From Castellaniella sp040276065 (GTDB lineage: Bacteria; Pseudomonadota; Gammaproteobacteria; Burkholderiales; Burkholderiaceae_B): 64,000 bases of DNA. Shown one piece after another: positions 27,858-36,750 of this stretch; within the stretch, counting starts at the first letter, position 1, and every line of letters begins with the position of its first letter. The notes beneath the pieces were generated by a model. That model saw only the letters and a list, made by a program, of their open reading frames with translations, was not told where the DNA came from and searched no databases. The DNA is taken from assembly GCF_040276065.1 (NCBI RefSeq), contig NZ_JBELOI010000008.1, forward strand, positions 1-64,000, written 5' to 3'. Both the position numbers and the translations under genes were made by a program.

Positions 27858-27957
27858 GGACGGAACACCGGTCCGATGCCGCCGGAGGCGGTGGCCGCCT
27901 CCGGCACTGCGTTATACTTGACGGGTTTCGCATGTCGTCCATCCCACCCAAAAGCCA

Positions 27958-28524
27958 ATGCCTCTGTCCGCGCCCACCCGCGCCCGCCAGCCGATCCATA
28001 CGCGTTCCATCCGCGTGGATTCGTATTTGCGCGATGATGGTTTGTGGGACATCGAAGCCGAGCTCATCGATACGAAGGCCTACGATTTTCAGCTCCGCGA
28101 AGGCGACACCCAGCGCGCGGGCGATCCGGTGCACCACATGCGCCTGCGGATCACCATTGACGACGATCTCAACATCCTGGACGCCGAGGCGGCCTACGAA
28201 GCCGCGCCCTACGGCGAGTTTTGCAGCGCCATCGCACCCGCGTACCGCGCTCTGATCGGTCTGAATCTGCGCGATCACTTCCGCAAACGCGTGCGCGAGC
28301 GCTTCGCCCGCACGGCGGGCTGCACGCACGTCACCGAGTTGACGAACGTGCTGCCGACCGTTGCGATACAGACCATGGCCGTCCGTCGCCGCCAGGCGCC
28401 GCCGTCGTCCGAGCGGCCGTTCCAGCTCGAGGGCTGTCATGCGTTGGCCCTGGGCGCGCCCGCCGTCGAGGCCTTTTACCCGCAATGGTATTCCCCCGGG
28501 GGATCGGCTCGCCATGAGGATTAG
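27958..28524 (+). CDS. DUF2889 domain protein
   Basis: 188 residues. The domain is recognisable by IHTRSIRVDSYLRDDGLWDIEAELIDTK and GCTHVTELTNVLPT. Function unknown. A strong GC hairpin (about 27885-27909, arms GCCGGAGGCGG and CCGCCTCCGGC) separates it from metE. A TATACT at 27913-27918 may be its -10. No good Shine-Dalgarno sequence precedes the ATG. A terminator-like hairpin follows it. Confidence 0.85.
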   Translation: MPLSAPTRARQPIHTRSIRVDSYLRDDGLWDIEAELIDTKAYDFQLREGDTQRAGDPVHHMRLRITIDDDLNILDAEAAYEAAPYGEFCSAIAPAYRALIGLNLRDHFRKRVRERFARTAGCTHVTELTNVLPTVAIQTMAVRRRQAPPSSERPFQLEGCHALALGAPAVEAFYPQWYSPGGSARHED

Positions 28525-28547
28525 GCCGTGGCCGCCCGTATCCGCGC

Positions 28548-28590
28548 GGGCGCGCCGAAGCGGTGCGCCCCGGTTTCTTTTTTCTTCTTT
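28548..28590 (+). terminator. Hairpin plus T-rich tract immediately before sucC
   Basis: GGGCGCGCC (28548-28556) pairs with GGTGCGCCC (28562-28570) around a five-base loop, followed by a run of 20 bases that are almost all T. It looks like an intrinsic terminator for the DUF2889 gene, yet sucC begins only 12 bp later. Confidence 0.7.
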
Positions 28591-28602
28591 GACAGGTAAC
28601 AC

Positions 28603-29763
28603 ATGAAAATTCACGAATATCAAGGCAAGGAATTGCTGAGGAAGTTTGGCGTGACCGTACCGCGCGGGGTGCCCGCGTTTTCCGTCGAAGAGGCGGTGGC
28701 GGCCGCGGAAAAACTGGGCGGACCTGTCTGGGTGGTCAAGGCTCAGATTCATGCCGGCGGCCGTGGCAAGGGCGGTGGCGTCAAGCTGGCGCGCTCGATC
28801 GATGAGGTGCGTCAGCTCGCCTCCGAAATTCTGGGCATGCAGCTTGTGACGCATCAAACCGGCCCGCAGGGCCAGAAGGTGCGCCGCCTGCTGATCGAAG
28901 AGGGCGCCGACATCCAGAAAGAATATTATGTCGGCATCGTGACCGATCGTGCCTCGCAGCGCGTGTGCGTCATGGCCTCCAGCGAGGGCGGCATGGAAAT
29001 CGAGGTGGTTGCCGAAAAGACCCCCGAAAAAATCCTCAAGGTGTTCGTCGATCCGGCTGTCGGCCTGAGCGACGCCGAGGCTGCGGAACTGGCGCGCGGC
29101 ATCGGCGTGCCCGAGGCCTCGGTGGCCGAGGCGGCGGCTGAATTCCAGAAGCTCTATAAGGTGTACTGGGATACCGATGCCTCGTTGGCGGAAATCAATC
29201 CGCTGATCCTCGAGGGCAACGGCGGCATCAAGGCCTTGGACGCCAAATTCAATTTCGACGCGAACGCGCTGTTCCGCCATCCCGAGATCGTGGAGTACCG
29301 CGACCTCGACGAGGAGGATCCCGCCGAGATCGAGGCGAGCAAGTTTGACCTCGCCTATATTCAGCTCGACGGCAACATCGGCTGCCTGGTCAACGGCGCG
29401 GGCCTGGCCATGGCCACCATGGACACCATCAAGCTATTCGGCGGCGAGCCCGCCAATTTCCTGGACGTGGGCGGCGGCGCCACCGCCGAGAAGGTCACCG
29501 AGGCCTTCAAGATCATGCTCAAGAACGATGGCGTGAAAGCCATCTTGGTGAACATCTTCGGCGGAATCATGCGCTGCGATGTCATTGCCGAAGGCGTGAT
29601 CGCGGCCTGCCGAGCGGTCAACCTTGGCGTGCCGCTGGTCGTGCGCATGAAGGGTACGAACGAGGAGCAGGGCAAGCGCATGCTTGCCGAGTCGGGATTG
29701 CCCATCATCAGCGCAGACACCATGGCCGAAGCCGCGACACGGGTTGTCGCCGCCGCGAAATAA
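28603..29763 (+). CDS. sucC: Succinyl-CoA ligase, beta subunit
   Basis: 386 residues. ATP-grasp domain from MKIHEYQGKELLRKFGV, with VKAQIHAGGRGKGGGVKLA near residue 45; ligase domain with LDVGGGATAEKVTEAFKI and LVNIFGGIMRCDVIAEGV. It forms the nucleotide-binding subunit of the TCA-cycle enzyme. sucD follows after 19 bp. The T-rich tract of a terminator-like hairpin ends 12 bp before its ATG, leaving no room for a separate promoter between them. Confidence 0.98.
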   Translation: MKIHEYQGKELLRKFGVTVPRGVPAFSVEEAVAAAEKLGGPVWVVKAQIHAGGRGKGGGVKLARSIDEVRQLASEILGMQLVTHQTGPQGQKVRRLLIEEGADIQKEYYVGIVTDRASQRVCVMASSEGGMEIEVVAEKTPEKILKVFVDPAVGLSDAEAAELARGIGVPEASVAEAAAEFQKLYKVYWDTDASLAEINPLILEGNGGIKALDAKFNFDANALFRHPEIVEYRDLDEEDPAEIEASKFDLAYIQLDGNIGCLVNGAGLAMATMDTIKLFGGEPANFLDVGGGATAEKVTEAFKIMLKNDGVKAILVNIFGGIMRCDVIAEGVIAACRAVNLGVPLVVRMKGTNEEQGKRMLAESGLPIISADTMAEAATRVVAAAK

Positions 29764-29782
29764 GCACATCCAAGGAAGAAAC

Positions 29783-30664
29783 ATGTCGATTTTGATCAAC
29801 AAGGACACCAAGGTCATCACGCAGGGGATCACCGGCAAGACCGGCCAGTTCCACACCCGCATGTGCCGCGACTACGCCAACGGGCGCGCCGCGTTCGTCG
29901 CCGGCGTGCATCCCAAGAAGGCCGGCGAGAATTTCGAGGGGATCCCCATCTACGCCTCGGTCAAGGATGCCAAGGCCGAGACCGGCGCGACAGTGTCGGT
30001 CATCTATGTGCCGCCGGCCGGCGCGGCGGCGGCCATCTGGGAGGCGGTCGAGGCCGATCTCGATCTGGCCATCTGCATCACCGAGGGCATTCCGGTGCGC
30101 GATATGCTCGAGGTGCGCAATCGCATGCGCGACGAAAACCGCAAGACTCTGCTGCTGGGCCCCAACTGCCCGGGGCTGATCACGCCCGACGAAATCAAGA
30201 TCGGGATCATGCCCGGCCACATCCACCGCAAGGGCCGCATCGGGGTGGTCAGCCGCTCGGGCACCTTGACGTACGAGGCTGTGGCTCAGGTGACGGAATT
30301 GGGTCTGGGCCAATCCAGCGCGGTGGGCATCGGCGGCGACCCGATCAATGGCCTCAAACACATTGACGTGCTCAAGATGTTCAATGACGATCCCGACACG
30401 GACGCCGTGATCATGATCGGCGAGATCGGCGGGCCCGATGAGGTGGATGCGGCGCAGTGGGCCAAGGACCATATGAAAAAGCCGGTGGTCGGCTTCATCG
30501 CCGGCGTGACCGCGCCCGCGGGCAAGCGCATGGGCCACGCCGGCGCCCTGATTTCCGGCGGTGCCGACACGGCCGACGCCAAGCTCGAAATCATGGAGGC
30601 CTGCGGCATCCGTACCACGCGCAACCCGTCGGAAATGGGCAAGCTGCTCAAGACCGTCCTGTGA
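29783..30664 (+). CDS. sucD: Succinyl-CoA ligase, alpha subunit
   Basis: 293 residues. CoA-binding Rossmann domain (VITQGITGKTGQFHT), the conserved GPNCPGLITPDE, and the phosphohistidine loop KRMGHAGALISGG with His252. The start at 29783 follows AAGGAAGA; in-frame codons upstream run through the sucC 3' end in another phase and lack a ribosome site. Confidence 0.98.
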   Translation: MSILINKDTKVITQGITGKTGQFHTRMCRDYANGRAAFVAGVHPKKAGENFEGIPIYASVKDAKAETGATVSVIYVPPAGAAAAIWEAVEADLDLAICITEGIPVRDMLEVRNRMRDENRKTLLLGPNCPGLITPDEIKIGIMPGHIHRKGRIGVVSRSGTLTYEAVAQVTELGLGQSSAVGIGGDPINGLKHIDVLKMFNDDPDTDAVIMIGEIGGPDEVDAAQWAKDHMKKPVVGFIAGVTAPAGKRMGHAGALISGGADTADAKLEIMEACGIRTTRNPSEMGKLLKTVL

Positions 30665-30687
30665 GCGTAGGCCGCCTGGCCGGGCAC

Positions 30688-30711
30688 GGCCCGCGCGAGG
30701 CGGGCCGGTTT
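30688..30711 (+). terminator. Candidate terminator after sucCD
   Basis: GGCCCGC (30688-30694), loop GCGAG, GCGGGCC (30700-30706), then GGTTTC. The stem is strong but the T-run is short. Confidence 0.5.
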
Positions 30712-30746
30712 CGCAATGGAAGGCCAGACGCGTCGGGGGGACGTGA

Positions 30747-31463
30747 ATGCTTGAACTGATCGAGCAACTGCATTGGGGGGCGATATTCCAGATCGTCCTG
30801 ATCGACATCCTGTTGGGTGGAGACAATGCCGTGGTGATCGCTCTGGCGTGCCGCAAACTCGATCACAAACGCCGCATTCAAGGGATCCTGTGGGGAACCG
30901 CGGGCGCCATCATCCTGCGCGTCCTTCTGATTGCCTTTGCCCTCACGCTGCTGGCCATCCCCTACCTCAAGATCGTCGGTGCCGTCCTGCTGCTGTGGAT
31001 CGGCGTCAAGCTCATGCTGCCCGATGACGACCATCACGACAATATCCAGGGTGCGAGTTCGGTGTGGGCGGCCATCCGCACGATCATCGTCGCCGATTTC
31101 GTGATGAGCCTGGACAATGTGATCGCCATCGCCGGCGCCGCGCAGAACACCATTCCAGACCATCAGCTCGCTTATGTCATATTCGGGCTCCTGATGAGCG
31201 TGCCCATCATCGTGTGGGGCAGTACACTGGTGCTCAAGCTGATTGATCGCTTCCCCGTCGTCGTGACGTTGGGCGCGGCCTTGCTGGGCTGGATTGCCGG
31301 CGGCATGTTGGTGACCGACGTCGCCGTGCACCAATGGTTCGGCCCGCAGGACGCATCCGTGAAGATCGCCGCCGAGATCGTTGGCGCCCTGTTCGTCGTC
31401 GCGGCGGGGAGCTGGGTCGCTCGCCGACGCCGGGCGACACGCTCGCCGGTGGTGGACCCATGA
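30747..31463 (+). CDS. TerC-family integral membrane protein
   Basis: 238 residues, seven to eight predicted transmembrane segments. The family motifs are LIDILLGGDNAVVIALA near residue 19 and ADFVMSLDNVIAIAGA near residue 115, each with the conserved membrane acidic residue. Members such as Alx and YjbE-like proteins export manganese; a metal-export role is inferred. The gene overlaps a 43-codon membrane protein by 4 bp, which in turn overlaps hemC. Confidence 0.92.
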   Translation: MLELIEQLHWGAIFQIVLIDILLGGDNAVVIALACRKLDHKRRIQGILWGTAGAIILRVLLIAFALTLLAIPYLKIVGAVLLLWIGVKLMLPDDDHHDNIQGASSVWAAIRTIIVADFVMSLDNVIAIAGAAQNTIPDHQLAYVIFGLLMSVPIIVWGSTLVLKLIDRFPVVVTLGAALLGWIAGGMLVTDVAVHQWFGPQDASVKIAAEIVGALFVVAAGSWVARRRRATRSPVVDP

Positions 31464-31591
31464 ACAAGCCCGCCGACCGAGAACCCGGCCGCAAGCCGCG
31501 GGAATCCCGCCTGTCGCTGTTGCAGGGGCTGGCGATTCTGGCGGTGTTGGGCATCGTCGCCAGCCTGCTGCTATCGAGGTGTACCCTATGA
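31460..31591 (+). CDS. Small single-span membrane protein
   Basis: 43 residues: a basic N-terminal half (MNKPADREPGRKPRESRL) then one transmembrane helix LLQGLAILAVLGIVASLLL and a short tail ending RCTL. It overlaps terC (ATGA) upstream and hemC (ATGA) downstream, which strongly supports translation. No family recognised. Confidence 0.6.
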   Translation: MNKPADREPGRKPRESRLSLLQGLAILAVLGIVASLLLSRCTL

Positions 31592-32541
31592 GCGCCATCG
31601 TTTCGCCCGACCGCCTGGTGATCGCCACGCGGGCGAGCCGCCTTGCCCTATGGCAGGCAAATCACATTCGCGATCGCCTGCTGGATCTGTATCCCGATTG
31701 CGACGTCGAGCTGCTGGACATGACCACGCGCGGCGACCAGATCCTGGATCGGACCTTGTCCAAGGTCGGTGGCAAGGGCCTGTTCGTCAAAGAGCTCGAA
31801 ACCGCGCTGCTGGATGGCAGGGCCCATCTCGCGGTCCATTCCCTCAAGGACGTCCCCGTCGACCTGGGGCCGCCGTTCGCCCTGGCCGCCATCACGAGTC
31901 GAGAGGACCCCTTCGACGCCCTGGTCGCCAACGACTATGCGCGCCTCGAAGATCTGCCCGATGGCGCCGTGGTCGGTACGTCCAGTTTGCGGCGCGAGGC
32001 GCAACTGCGCGAGCGCTTCCCGCGGCTGCGGGTGCAGCCCCTGCGCGGCAACCTGGACACCCGGCTCGCGAAGCTCGATCGCGGCGAGTATGCGGCGATC
32101 ATCCTGGCGGCCGCCGGCCTGCGCCGCCTGGGCCTGGCGGATCGCATCCGCGCCGTCCTGCCCGCGGAACACAGCTTGCCGGCGGCGGGTCAGGGGGCGC
32201 TGGGGATCGAGATCATGGACGACCGGGCGGACGTGCGCGCCTGGCTCGCGCCGCTTGCTTGCGAGCGCAGCACCCTCTGCACACTGGCCGAGCGGGAGGT
32301 TTCGCGTGCTCTGGGCGGTTCGTGCCAGGTACCGCTTGCGGCCTATGCGCGCGAGTCCGACGGCCGGCTTGAGATCCAGGCTCTGGTGGCCGAGCCGGAT
32401 GGCTCGCGCGTGCTGCGCGCCGCTGCCCGGGGGCCGAGTGCCCGGGCCGAGGCCTTGGGTGCCGAGGTGGCCCAGGCCCTGCTGGCGCAGGGCGCGGATG
32501 CCATCCTCGCGCGCCTGTTGGCTGCGCCTGGCTCCCCTTGA
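31588..32541 (+). CDS. hemC: Hydroxymethylbilane synthase
   Basis: 317 residues. Motifs: IATRASRLALWQA at the N-terminus, TRGDQILDRTLSKVGGKGLFVKELE, HSLKDVP, and the dipyrromethane cofactor Cys246 in GGSCQVPLAAYA. It polymerises four porphobilinogens in the cytoplasm. The start at 31588 overlaps the preceding 43-codon gene by 4 bp. hemD, hemX and hemY follow on the same strand. Confidence 0.97.
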   Translation: MSAIVSPDRLVIATRASRLALWQANHIRDRLLDLYPDCDVELLDMTTRGDQILDRTLSKVGGKGLFVKELETALLDGRAHLAVHSLKDVPVDLGPPFALAAITSREDPFDALVANDYARLEDLPDGAVVGTSSLRREAQLRERFPRLRVQPLRGNLDTRLAKLDRGEYAAIILAAAGLRRLGLADRIRAVLPAEHSLPAAGQGALGIEIMDDRADVRAWLAPLACERSTLCTLAEREVSRALGGSCQVPLAAYARESDGRLEIQALVAEPDGSRVLRAAARGPSARAEALGAEVAQALLAQGADAILARLLAAPGSP

Positions 32542-32554
32542 GCGTGGGTGGCGC

Positions 32555-33340
32555 ATGCCGGGGCCGGACGCACCGCTTGCTGTCCTGACGCGGCCGCAGG
32601 GCCGCAACGAGGTGATTGCGCAGCGCCTCCGGGCCGAGGGTTTGGCGGTGGCCATTGCCCCCGCGCTTGTTCTGCGGCCCCTTGAGGGCTCGGTACCGGC
32701 GCCCGACGACTACGATATGCTGGTATTTGTCAGCCGCCAGGCGGTCGAGCGGTATTTCGCCCAGTGGACGGGCCGCTGGCCGGTCGCGACCCTTGCCGCC
32801 GGCGTCGGCCAGGCCACGGCCGGCGCCCTGCGACAGCGTGTACCGGCGGATCGGATCCTGGCGCCTCCCCTCGATAGCGCCCAGGATTCCGAGGCCTTGA
32901 TGGCGCTGATCGACGCACGGGGGCCGCTCCCGGCGCGCGCCCTGATTCTGCGGGGCCAGCGGGGCCGGGAGTGGCTGGCCGCGCAGCTCGAGCGACGGGG
33001 TTGCGAGGTCCATCGCCACGCCCTATATGGCCGCGATCCCGTGCGCTGGACCCGCGCGCAGTGCCTGGCGGCGATTGATGCGCGCCCCTGCATCCTGCTG
33101 GTGAGCAGCCTCGAGGGCCTGGCGGCGATCGCCGACAGCTTGGGCGCCCACGGCTTGGGGTGGCCACCGGCCTTGCGCGCCGTGACGATTCACGAGCGCA
33201 TCGCGCGGCAGCTACAATGTCTGATCGCGGCTTGGCCTGCGGCCCGAGACCCATGCCAGGTGCCCGATGTAAAAATCTGTGCACCCGACGAGCAGTCGAT
33301 ATTTCAGGCTATATTGGCAGCATCCCGCTTGCCTTATTAG
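32555..33340 (+). CDS. hemD: Uroporphyrinogen-III synthase
   Basis: 261 residues with the loose HemD pattern: LAVLTRPQGRNEVIAQRLRAEGL at the start, DMLVFVSRQAVERYF near residue 50, ALILRGQRGREWLAAQLERRG, and the two-lobe fold. Sequence conservation in this family is weak, but the position between hemC and hemX is diagnostic. The ATG at 32555 has only a weak ribosome site (GTGGGTGG). It cyclises hydroxymethylbilane with ring-D inversion. Confidence 0.9.
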   Translation: MPGPDAPLAVLTRPQGRNEVIAQRLRAEGLAVAIAPALVLRPLEGSVPAPDDYDMLVFVSRQAVERYFAQWTGRWPVATLAAGVGQATAGALRQRVPADRILAPPLDSAQDSEALMALIDARGPLPARALILRGQRGREWLAAQLERRGCEVHRHALYGRDPVRWTRAQCLAAIDARPCILLVSSLEGLAAIADSLGAHGLGWPPALRAVTIHERIARQLQCLIAAWPAARDPCQVPDVKICAPDEQSIFQAILAASRLPY

Positions 33341-33358
33341 AAGGAAAAGCACGCCGTT

Positions 33359-34630
33359 ATGACCGATCGAGATTCCAGCAAGCACCCCGACGAATCCGCG
33401 ACGCCGCCTTCGCAGCCGACGCCGCCCGCCGCCGCGCAGCCGCGCAAGAGCGGTGTATCCTCGCTGGCGGTCGCCGTGTTCTTGCTGGTGGCCCTGGCGG
33501 TCGTGCTGGGCGGGGCCCTGTGGTATCAAAACCAGGAATATCGCGCCTTGCGCGCCGACATGATTCAGCAAGGCGGCCAGGCCGCGCGGGCCGCGCAGCT
33601 TGCGCGGGAGGCGGCCGACGAGGCGCGCGGCCAGGTGCGCGGCCAGGCGGCGCAGCTCGAGCAGTTGCGTGGCGCCTTGGACGACGCGCAAAGCCAGATC
33701 GATGACCTGGACCAGGCGCTGCAGATGATGACCGACAGCGGTTCGGATTTGCTGCTGCTCAATGACATCGACCGCCTGGTCACCATTGCCCAGCAGCAGC
33801 TCAGCCTCGACGGCAACGTCGCCAATGCCATCATTTCCCTTGAGGTTGCACAGGCGCGGCTCGCGCGCGCCAACCGCCCGGCCCTCGCGTCCTTGCAGCA
33901 ATCCATCAACGGCGATGTGGACCGCCTGCGCGCGGTGGCGACGGTCGACGTGCCGACCCTGTCCGCCCGGCTCGATCACCTCTATACCCTGCTGGGCGAG
34001 GCGCCCTTGCTGATGCCCGACGCGGCGGCGCCCCGGTTGACACCCCATGCACCCGAGCAGCCCGCGGCGCATGCCGCCGAGCCCGTCGATTCCGGGGCGG
34101 CCTGGTGGCGGCGCCTGGGCGTCGAGGCCTGGGGCTGGACGCGCGAGGCGGGGGCCATGCTGTCGCAAGACCTGCGGGCCTTGTTCGAGGTCCGGCGGGT
34201 GGACGATGCGGCGGCGCTCCTGATTTCGCCCGAACAGGCCCAGCGTTTCCGCGAGGGTCTGCAGCAGCGCACCCTCACGGCGCAACTGGCCCTGATGATG
34301 CATCAGCCCAAGATCTGGCAGACCGAGCTCGGCCATGTCGCCGGCGCCATCGACCGGCGCTTCGACATGCGTTCGCAGCAGTCGCGCGAGGCCCTGAGCC
34401 TCGCGCGGGCCTTGCTCGATACGGTGATCGAAACCCGCTTGCCGACGGTGGACAACAGCCTCGATGCGGTGGCCGCCGCGCGCGATGCCATCAGCGCCGG
34501 AGAGGCTCCGAGTCCGGATCAGGAATCTCCCGATTCCGCGCCCAAGATACCGGCCGATGCCGGCGGTGGGGCCGGCCCCTCGGATTCCGCGTCCAAGGCC
34601 CCAGGGGCCGCCGCCACTGGCACGCTGTAA
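33359..34630 (+). CDS. hemX: HemX-type membrane protein
   Basis: 423 residues. Short cytoplasmic Pro/Ser-rich N-terminus, one transmembrane helix at about 34-57 (VSSLAVAVFLLVALAVVLGGALW), a coiled coil at about 60-120, then the HemX domain with LLLLNDIDRLVTIAQQQLSLDGNVANAI. Annotated in relatives as a putative uroporphyrinogen-III C-methyltransferase, but it has no methyltransferase motifs and is better seen as a scaffold. The last 50 residues are low-complexity. Confidence 0.92.
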   Translation: MTDRDSSKHPDESATPPSQPTPPAAAQPRKSGVSSLAVAVFLLVALAVVLGGALWYQNQEYRALRADMIQQGGQAARAAQLAREAADEARGQVRGQAAQLEQLRGALDDAQSQIDDLDQALQMMTDSGSDLLLLNDIDRLVTIAQQQLSLDGNVANAIISLEVAQARLARANRPALASLQQSINGDVDRLRAVATVDVPTLSARLDHLYTLLGEAPLLMPDAAAPRLTPHAPEQPAAHAAEPVDSGAAWWRRLGVEAWGWTREAGAMLSQDLRALFEVRRVDDAAALLISPEQAQRFREGLQQRTLTAQLALMMHQPKIWQTELGHVAGAIDRRFDMRSQQSREALSLARALLDTVIETRLPTVDNSLDAVAAARDAISAGEAPSPDQESPDSAPKIPADAGGGAGPSDSASKAPGAAATGTL

Positions 34631-34642
34631 GAGGGGGCAGCC

Positions 34643-36145
34643 ATGCGAACCTGGTTCTGGACTCTGATTTTGCTCGTCGCCGCCGTGGCGCTGGCCCTGG
34701 TGCTGCGAGACCACGGCGGCAATGTCCTCATCATCGCCCAGCCCTGGCGCATCGAGCTGTCCCTGACTCTGGCGGCGGTGCTGCTGCTGGTCGGCTTCGT
34801 CGTCCTGCATTGGCTGCTGGACTGCATCGGCTGGCTGGGTGGCAGCCCGGGCCGCTTTCGCGCCTGGCGCGGACGCCGGTCCCAGACCCGCGATATCGAA
34901 CTGCTCGAGGGCGGCTGGATCAACATCCTCGAGGGCCGCTACGCCCAGGCTGAAAAAGACCTCTCGAACCTGTTGTCGCGCACGCGCTCGGCGGACCGCA
35001 AGGTATTGGCCGGCTTGAGCGCGGCACGCGCGCTGCACCTGCTGGGTGAATACAAGCGCCGCGACCAGGTATTGCGCCTGGCCCAGGAAGGCGCGGGGCA
35101 GGATACCCGCCTGCGCCAGGCCGTCGACACGGTGACGGCCGAGATGTATCTGGACCAGGGCCGTGCGGACGAGGCGCTGGCCCTGCTCAAGCCCCTGCAG
35201 GACGCATCCTCGCGCTATTTCCATTCGACCCGGCTCCTGCTGCGCGCCCATCGCCAACTGGGCCACGACGAGCAGGTCTACGCGCTGACCCGCGTTCTGC
35301 TGCGCCGCAGCGCCATCGATTCGGCCCAGGGACACGGCTTCATCCGCGACGCGGTGGTCAAGCGGTTCGCGCAGGGCGACGAGGGGGCGGTGAAACATCT
35401 GTGGGCCGATCTCAACGCCGACGAGCGCCTCGATCCGGCGATCGCCCTGGCGGCGGCCGACGCGCAGTCCCGCTTCGGACACGCCGTGGAATCGGCGCGC
35501 ATCCTCGAGGCGGCCCTGGGGCGCTCGCTGGACGACGCGCTGCTGCGCGCCTACGCGCGCTGCAAGCCCGAGCAGGCCGCGCACCGCCTGGCGCGCGCCG
35601 AGGTGTGGCTGAAGTCCAACCCTGATCATCCCGGCCTGCTGGCCGCCCTGGGCCAGCTCTGCCTCGGCGCCCAGCTCTGGGGGCAGGGCGAGCACTATCT
35701 CGAGCGCAGCCTGGTGCTGCGGGCCGACACCCACGTGCACGCACTTCTGGGCACTCTGGACGATGCCCTGGGGCGCCCCGACCTTGCCCTCGAGCACTGG
35801 CGCAAGGCCTCGCTGGAGGCCGGCGTGGTCGTACCAGAGGTGGGACGCTTGCTGCCGGCCGCCGATACCCGCGGCGATCCGCGGATCGATGAGGCACGGC
35901 AGGGCCCTCTGGCCGGCGTCCCAGAGACGCGCATGCCCGAGGCGGCCAGCGCGGTGTACGTCGACGATGGCGGGCCGCTCGGCGCCCCCCAACCCGCGTC
36001 GCCCCCCGCCGGTCCGGACGCGCCCACCGACACCCGCGCCGCCGCGGCTTCGCCGGCCGAAGACTATTTCGACACGGCGCCCATTCCCGGCGTGGATATG
36101 TCCCAGACCTCGGATGGCGGCTCTCGCAGCCTGCGGAAGCGCTGA
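34643..36145 (+). CDS. hemY: HemY-type membrane protein with TPR repeats
   Basis: 500 residues. Two N-terminal transmembrane helices (about 5-22 and 40-62), the HemY_N domain, then TPR-like repeats at about 95-380 (for example RYAQAEKDLSNLLSRTRSAD and GEHYLERSLVLRADTHVHAL). This is the gamma/beta-proteobacterial HemY, unrelated to protoporphyrinogen oxidase. The C-terminal 100 residues are Pro/Ala-rich. Last gene of the hem run. Confidence 0.93.
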   Translation: MRTWFWTLILLVAAVALALVLRDHGGNVLIIAQPWRIELSLTLAAVLLLVGFVVLHWLLDCIGWLGGSPGRFRAWRGRRSQTRDIELLEGGWINILEGRYAQAEKDLSNLLSRTRSADRKVLAGLSAARALHLLGEYKRRDQVLRLAQEGAGQDTRLRQAVDTVTAEMYLDQGRADEALALLKPLQDASSRYFHSTRLLLRAHRQLGHDEQVYALTRVLLRRSAIDSAQGHGFIRDAVVKRFAQGDEGAVKHLWADLNADERLDPAIALAAADAQSRFGHAVESARILEAALGRSLDDALLRAYARCKPEQAAHRLARAEVWLKSNPDHPGLLAALGQLCLGAQLWGQGEHYLERSLVLRADTHVHALLGTLDDALGRPDLALEHWRKASLEAGVVVPEVGRLLPAADTRGDPRIDEARQGPLAGVPETRMPEAASAVYVDDGGPLGAPQPASPPAGPDAPTDTRAAAASPAEDYFDTAPIPGVDMSQTSDGGSRSLRKR

Positions 36146-36207
36146 CAGCCCGCGGCCGCATCCCCTCGGTTTTCACCATTACCCCTATCACCACAGCAAG
36201 GTCAATC

Positions 36208-36750
36208 ATGAGTCTAGATCGCGTACCTGCCGGCGAAAAACTGCCGGAGGAGTTCAACGTCATCATCGAGATCCCAATGAATGCGGATCCCGTCAAATAC
36301 GAGGTGGACAAGGCCTCGGGCGCGGTGTTCGTCGACCGTTTCATGCTGACGGCCATGCATTACCCCTGCAACTATGGCTATATCCCGCAGACCATCTCCG
36401 AGGACGGCGATCCGGTTGACGTGCTGGTCATGGCGCCGTTTCCCATCCAGGTCGGCGCCGTCATCCGCTGTCGCGCCCTGGGCGTGATGCAGATGGAGGA
36501 TGAGGCTGGCGGCGACGCTAAATTGCTCGCCCGCCCTGTGGACAAACTCTATCCGCCGTATCGCAGCATTCAGTCGACAGACGATCTGCCGCTCGAGGAG
36601 CTGAATCGCATCCAGCATTTCTTCGAGCACTACAAGGACCTGGAAAAGGGCAAGTGGGTCAAGGTCGCGGGTTGGGCCGGGATCGACGCCGCCAAGCGCG
36701 AGATCCTCGATTCCGCCGCACGCTACCAGCAATCCGGGAAGGCGGCATGA
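36208..36750 (+). CDS. ppa: Inorganic pyrophosphatase, family I
   Basis: 180 residues. Active-site signature in ISEDGDPVDVLVMAP near residue 63; FNVIIEIPMN and YNYGYIPQT-type segments (CNYGYIPQT) are present. It hydrolyses pyrophosphate in the cytoplasm with Mg2+. It overlaps the downstream FAH-family gene by 4 bp. Confidence 0.98.
   Translation: MSLDRVPAGEKLPEEFNVIIEIPMNADPVKYEVDKASGAVFVDRFMLTAMHYPCNYGYIPQTISEDGDPVDVLVMAPFPIQVGAVIRCRALGVMQMEDEAGGDAKLLARPVDKLYPPYRSIQSTDDLPLEELNRIQHFFEHYKDLEKGKWVKVAGWAGIDAAKREILDSAARYQQSGKAA

Noticed and set aside
33212..35992. Minus-strand open frame of about 926 codons opposite hemX-hemY
   Set aside because: Antisense shadow; Gln/Gly/Arg-rich without any recognisable domain, while hemX and hemY match their families end to end.
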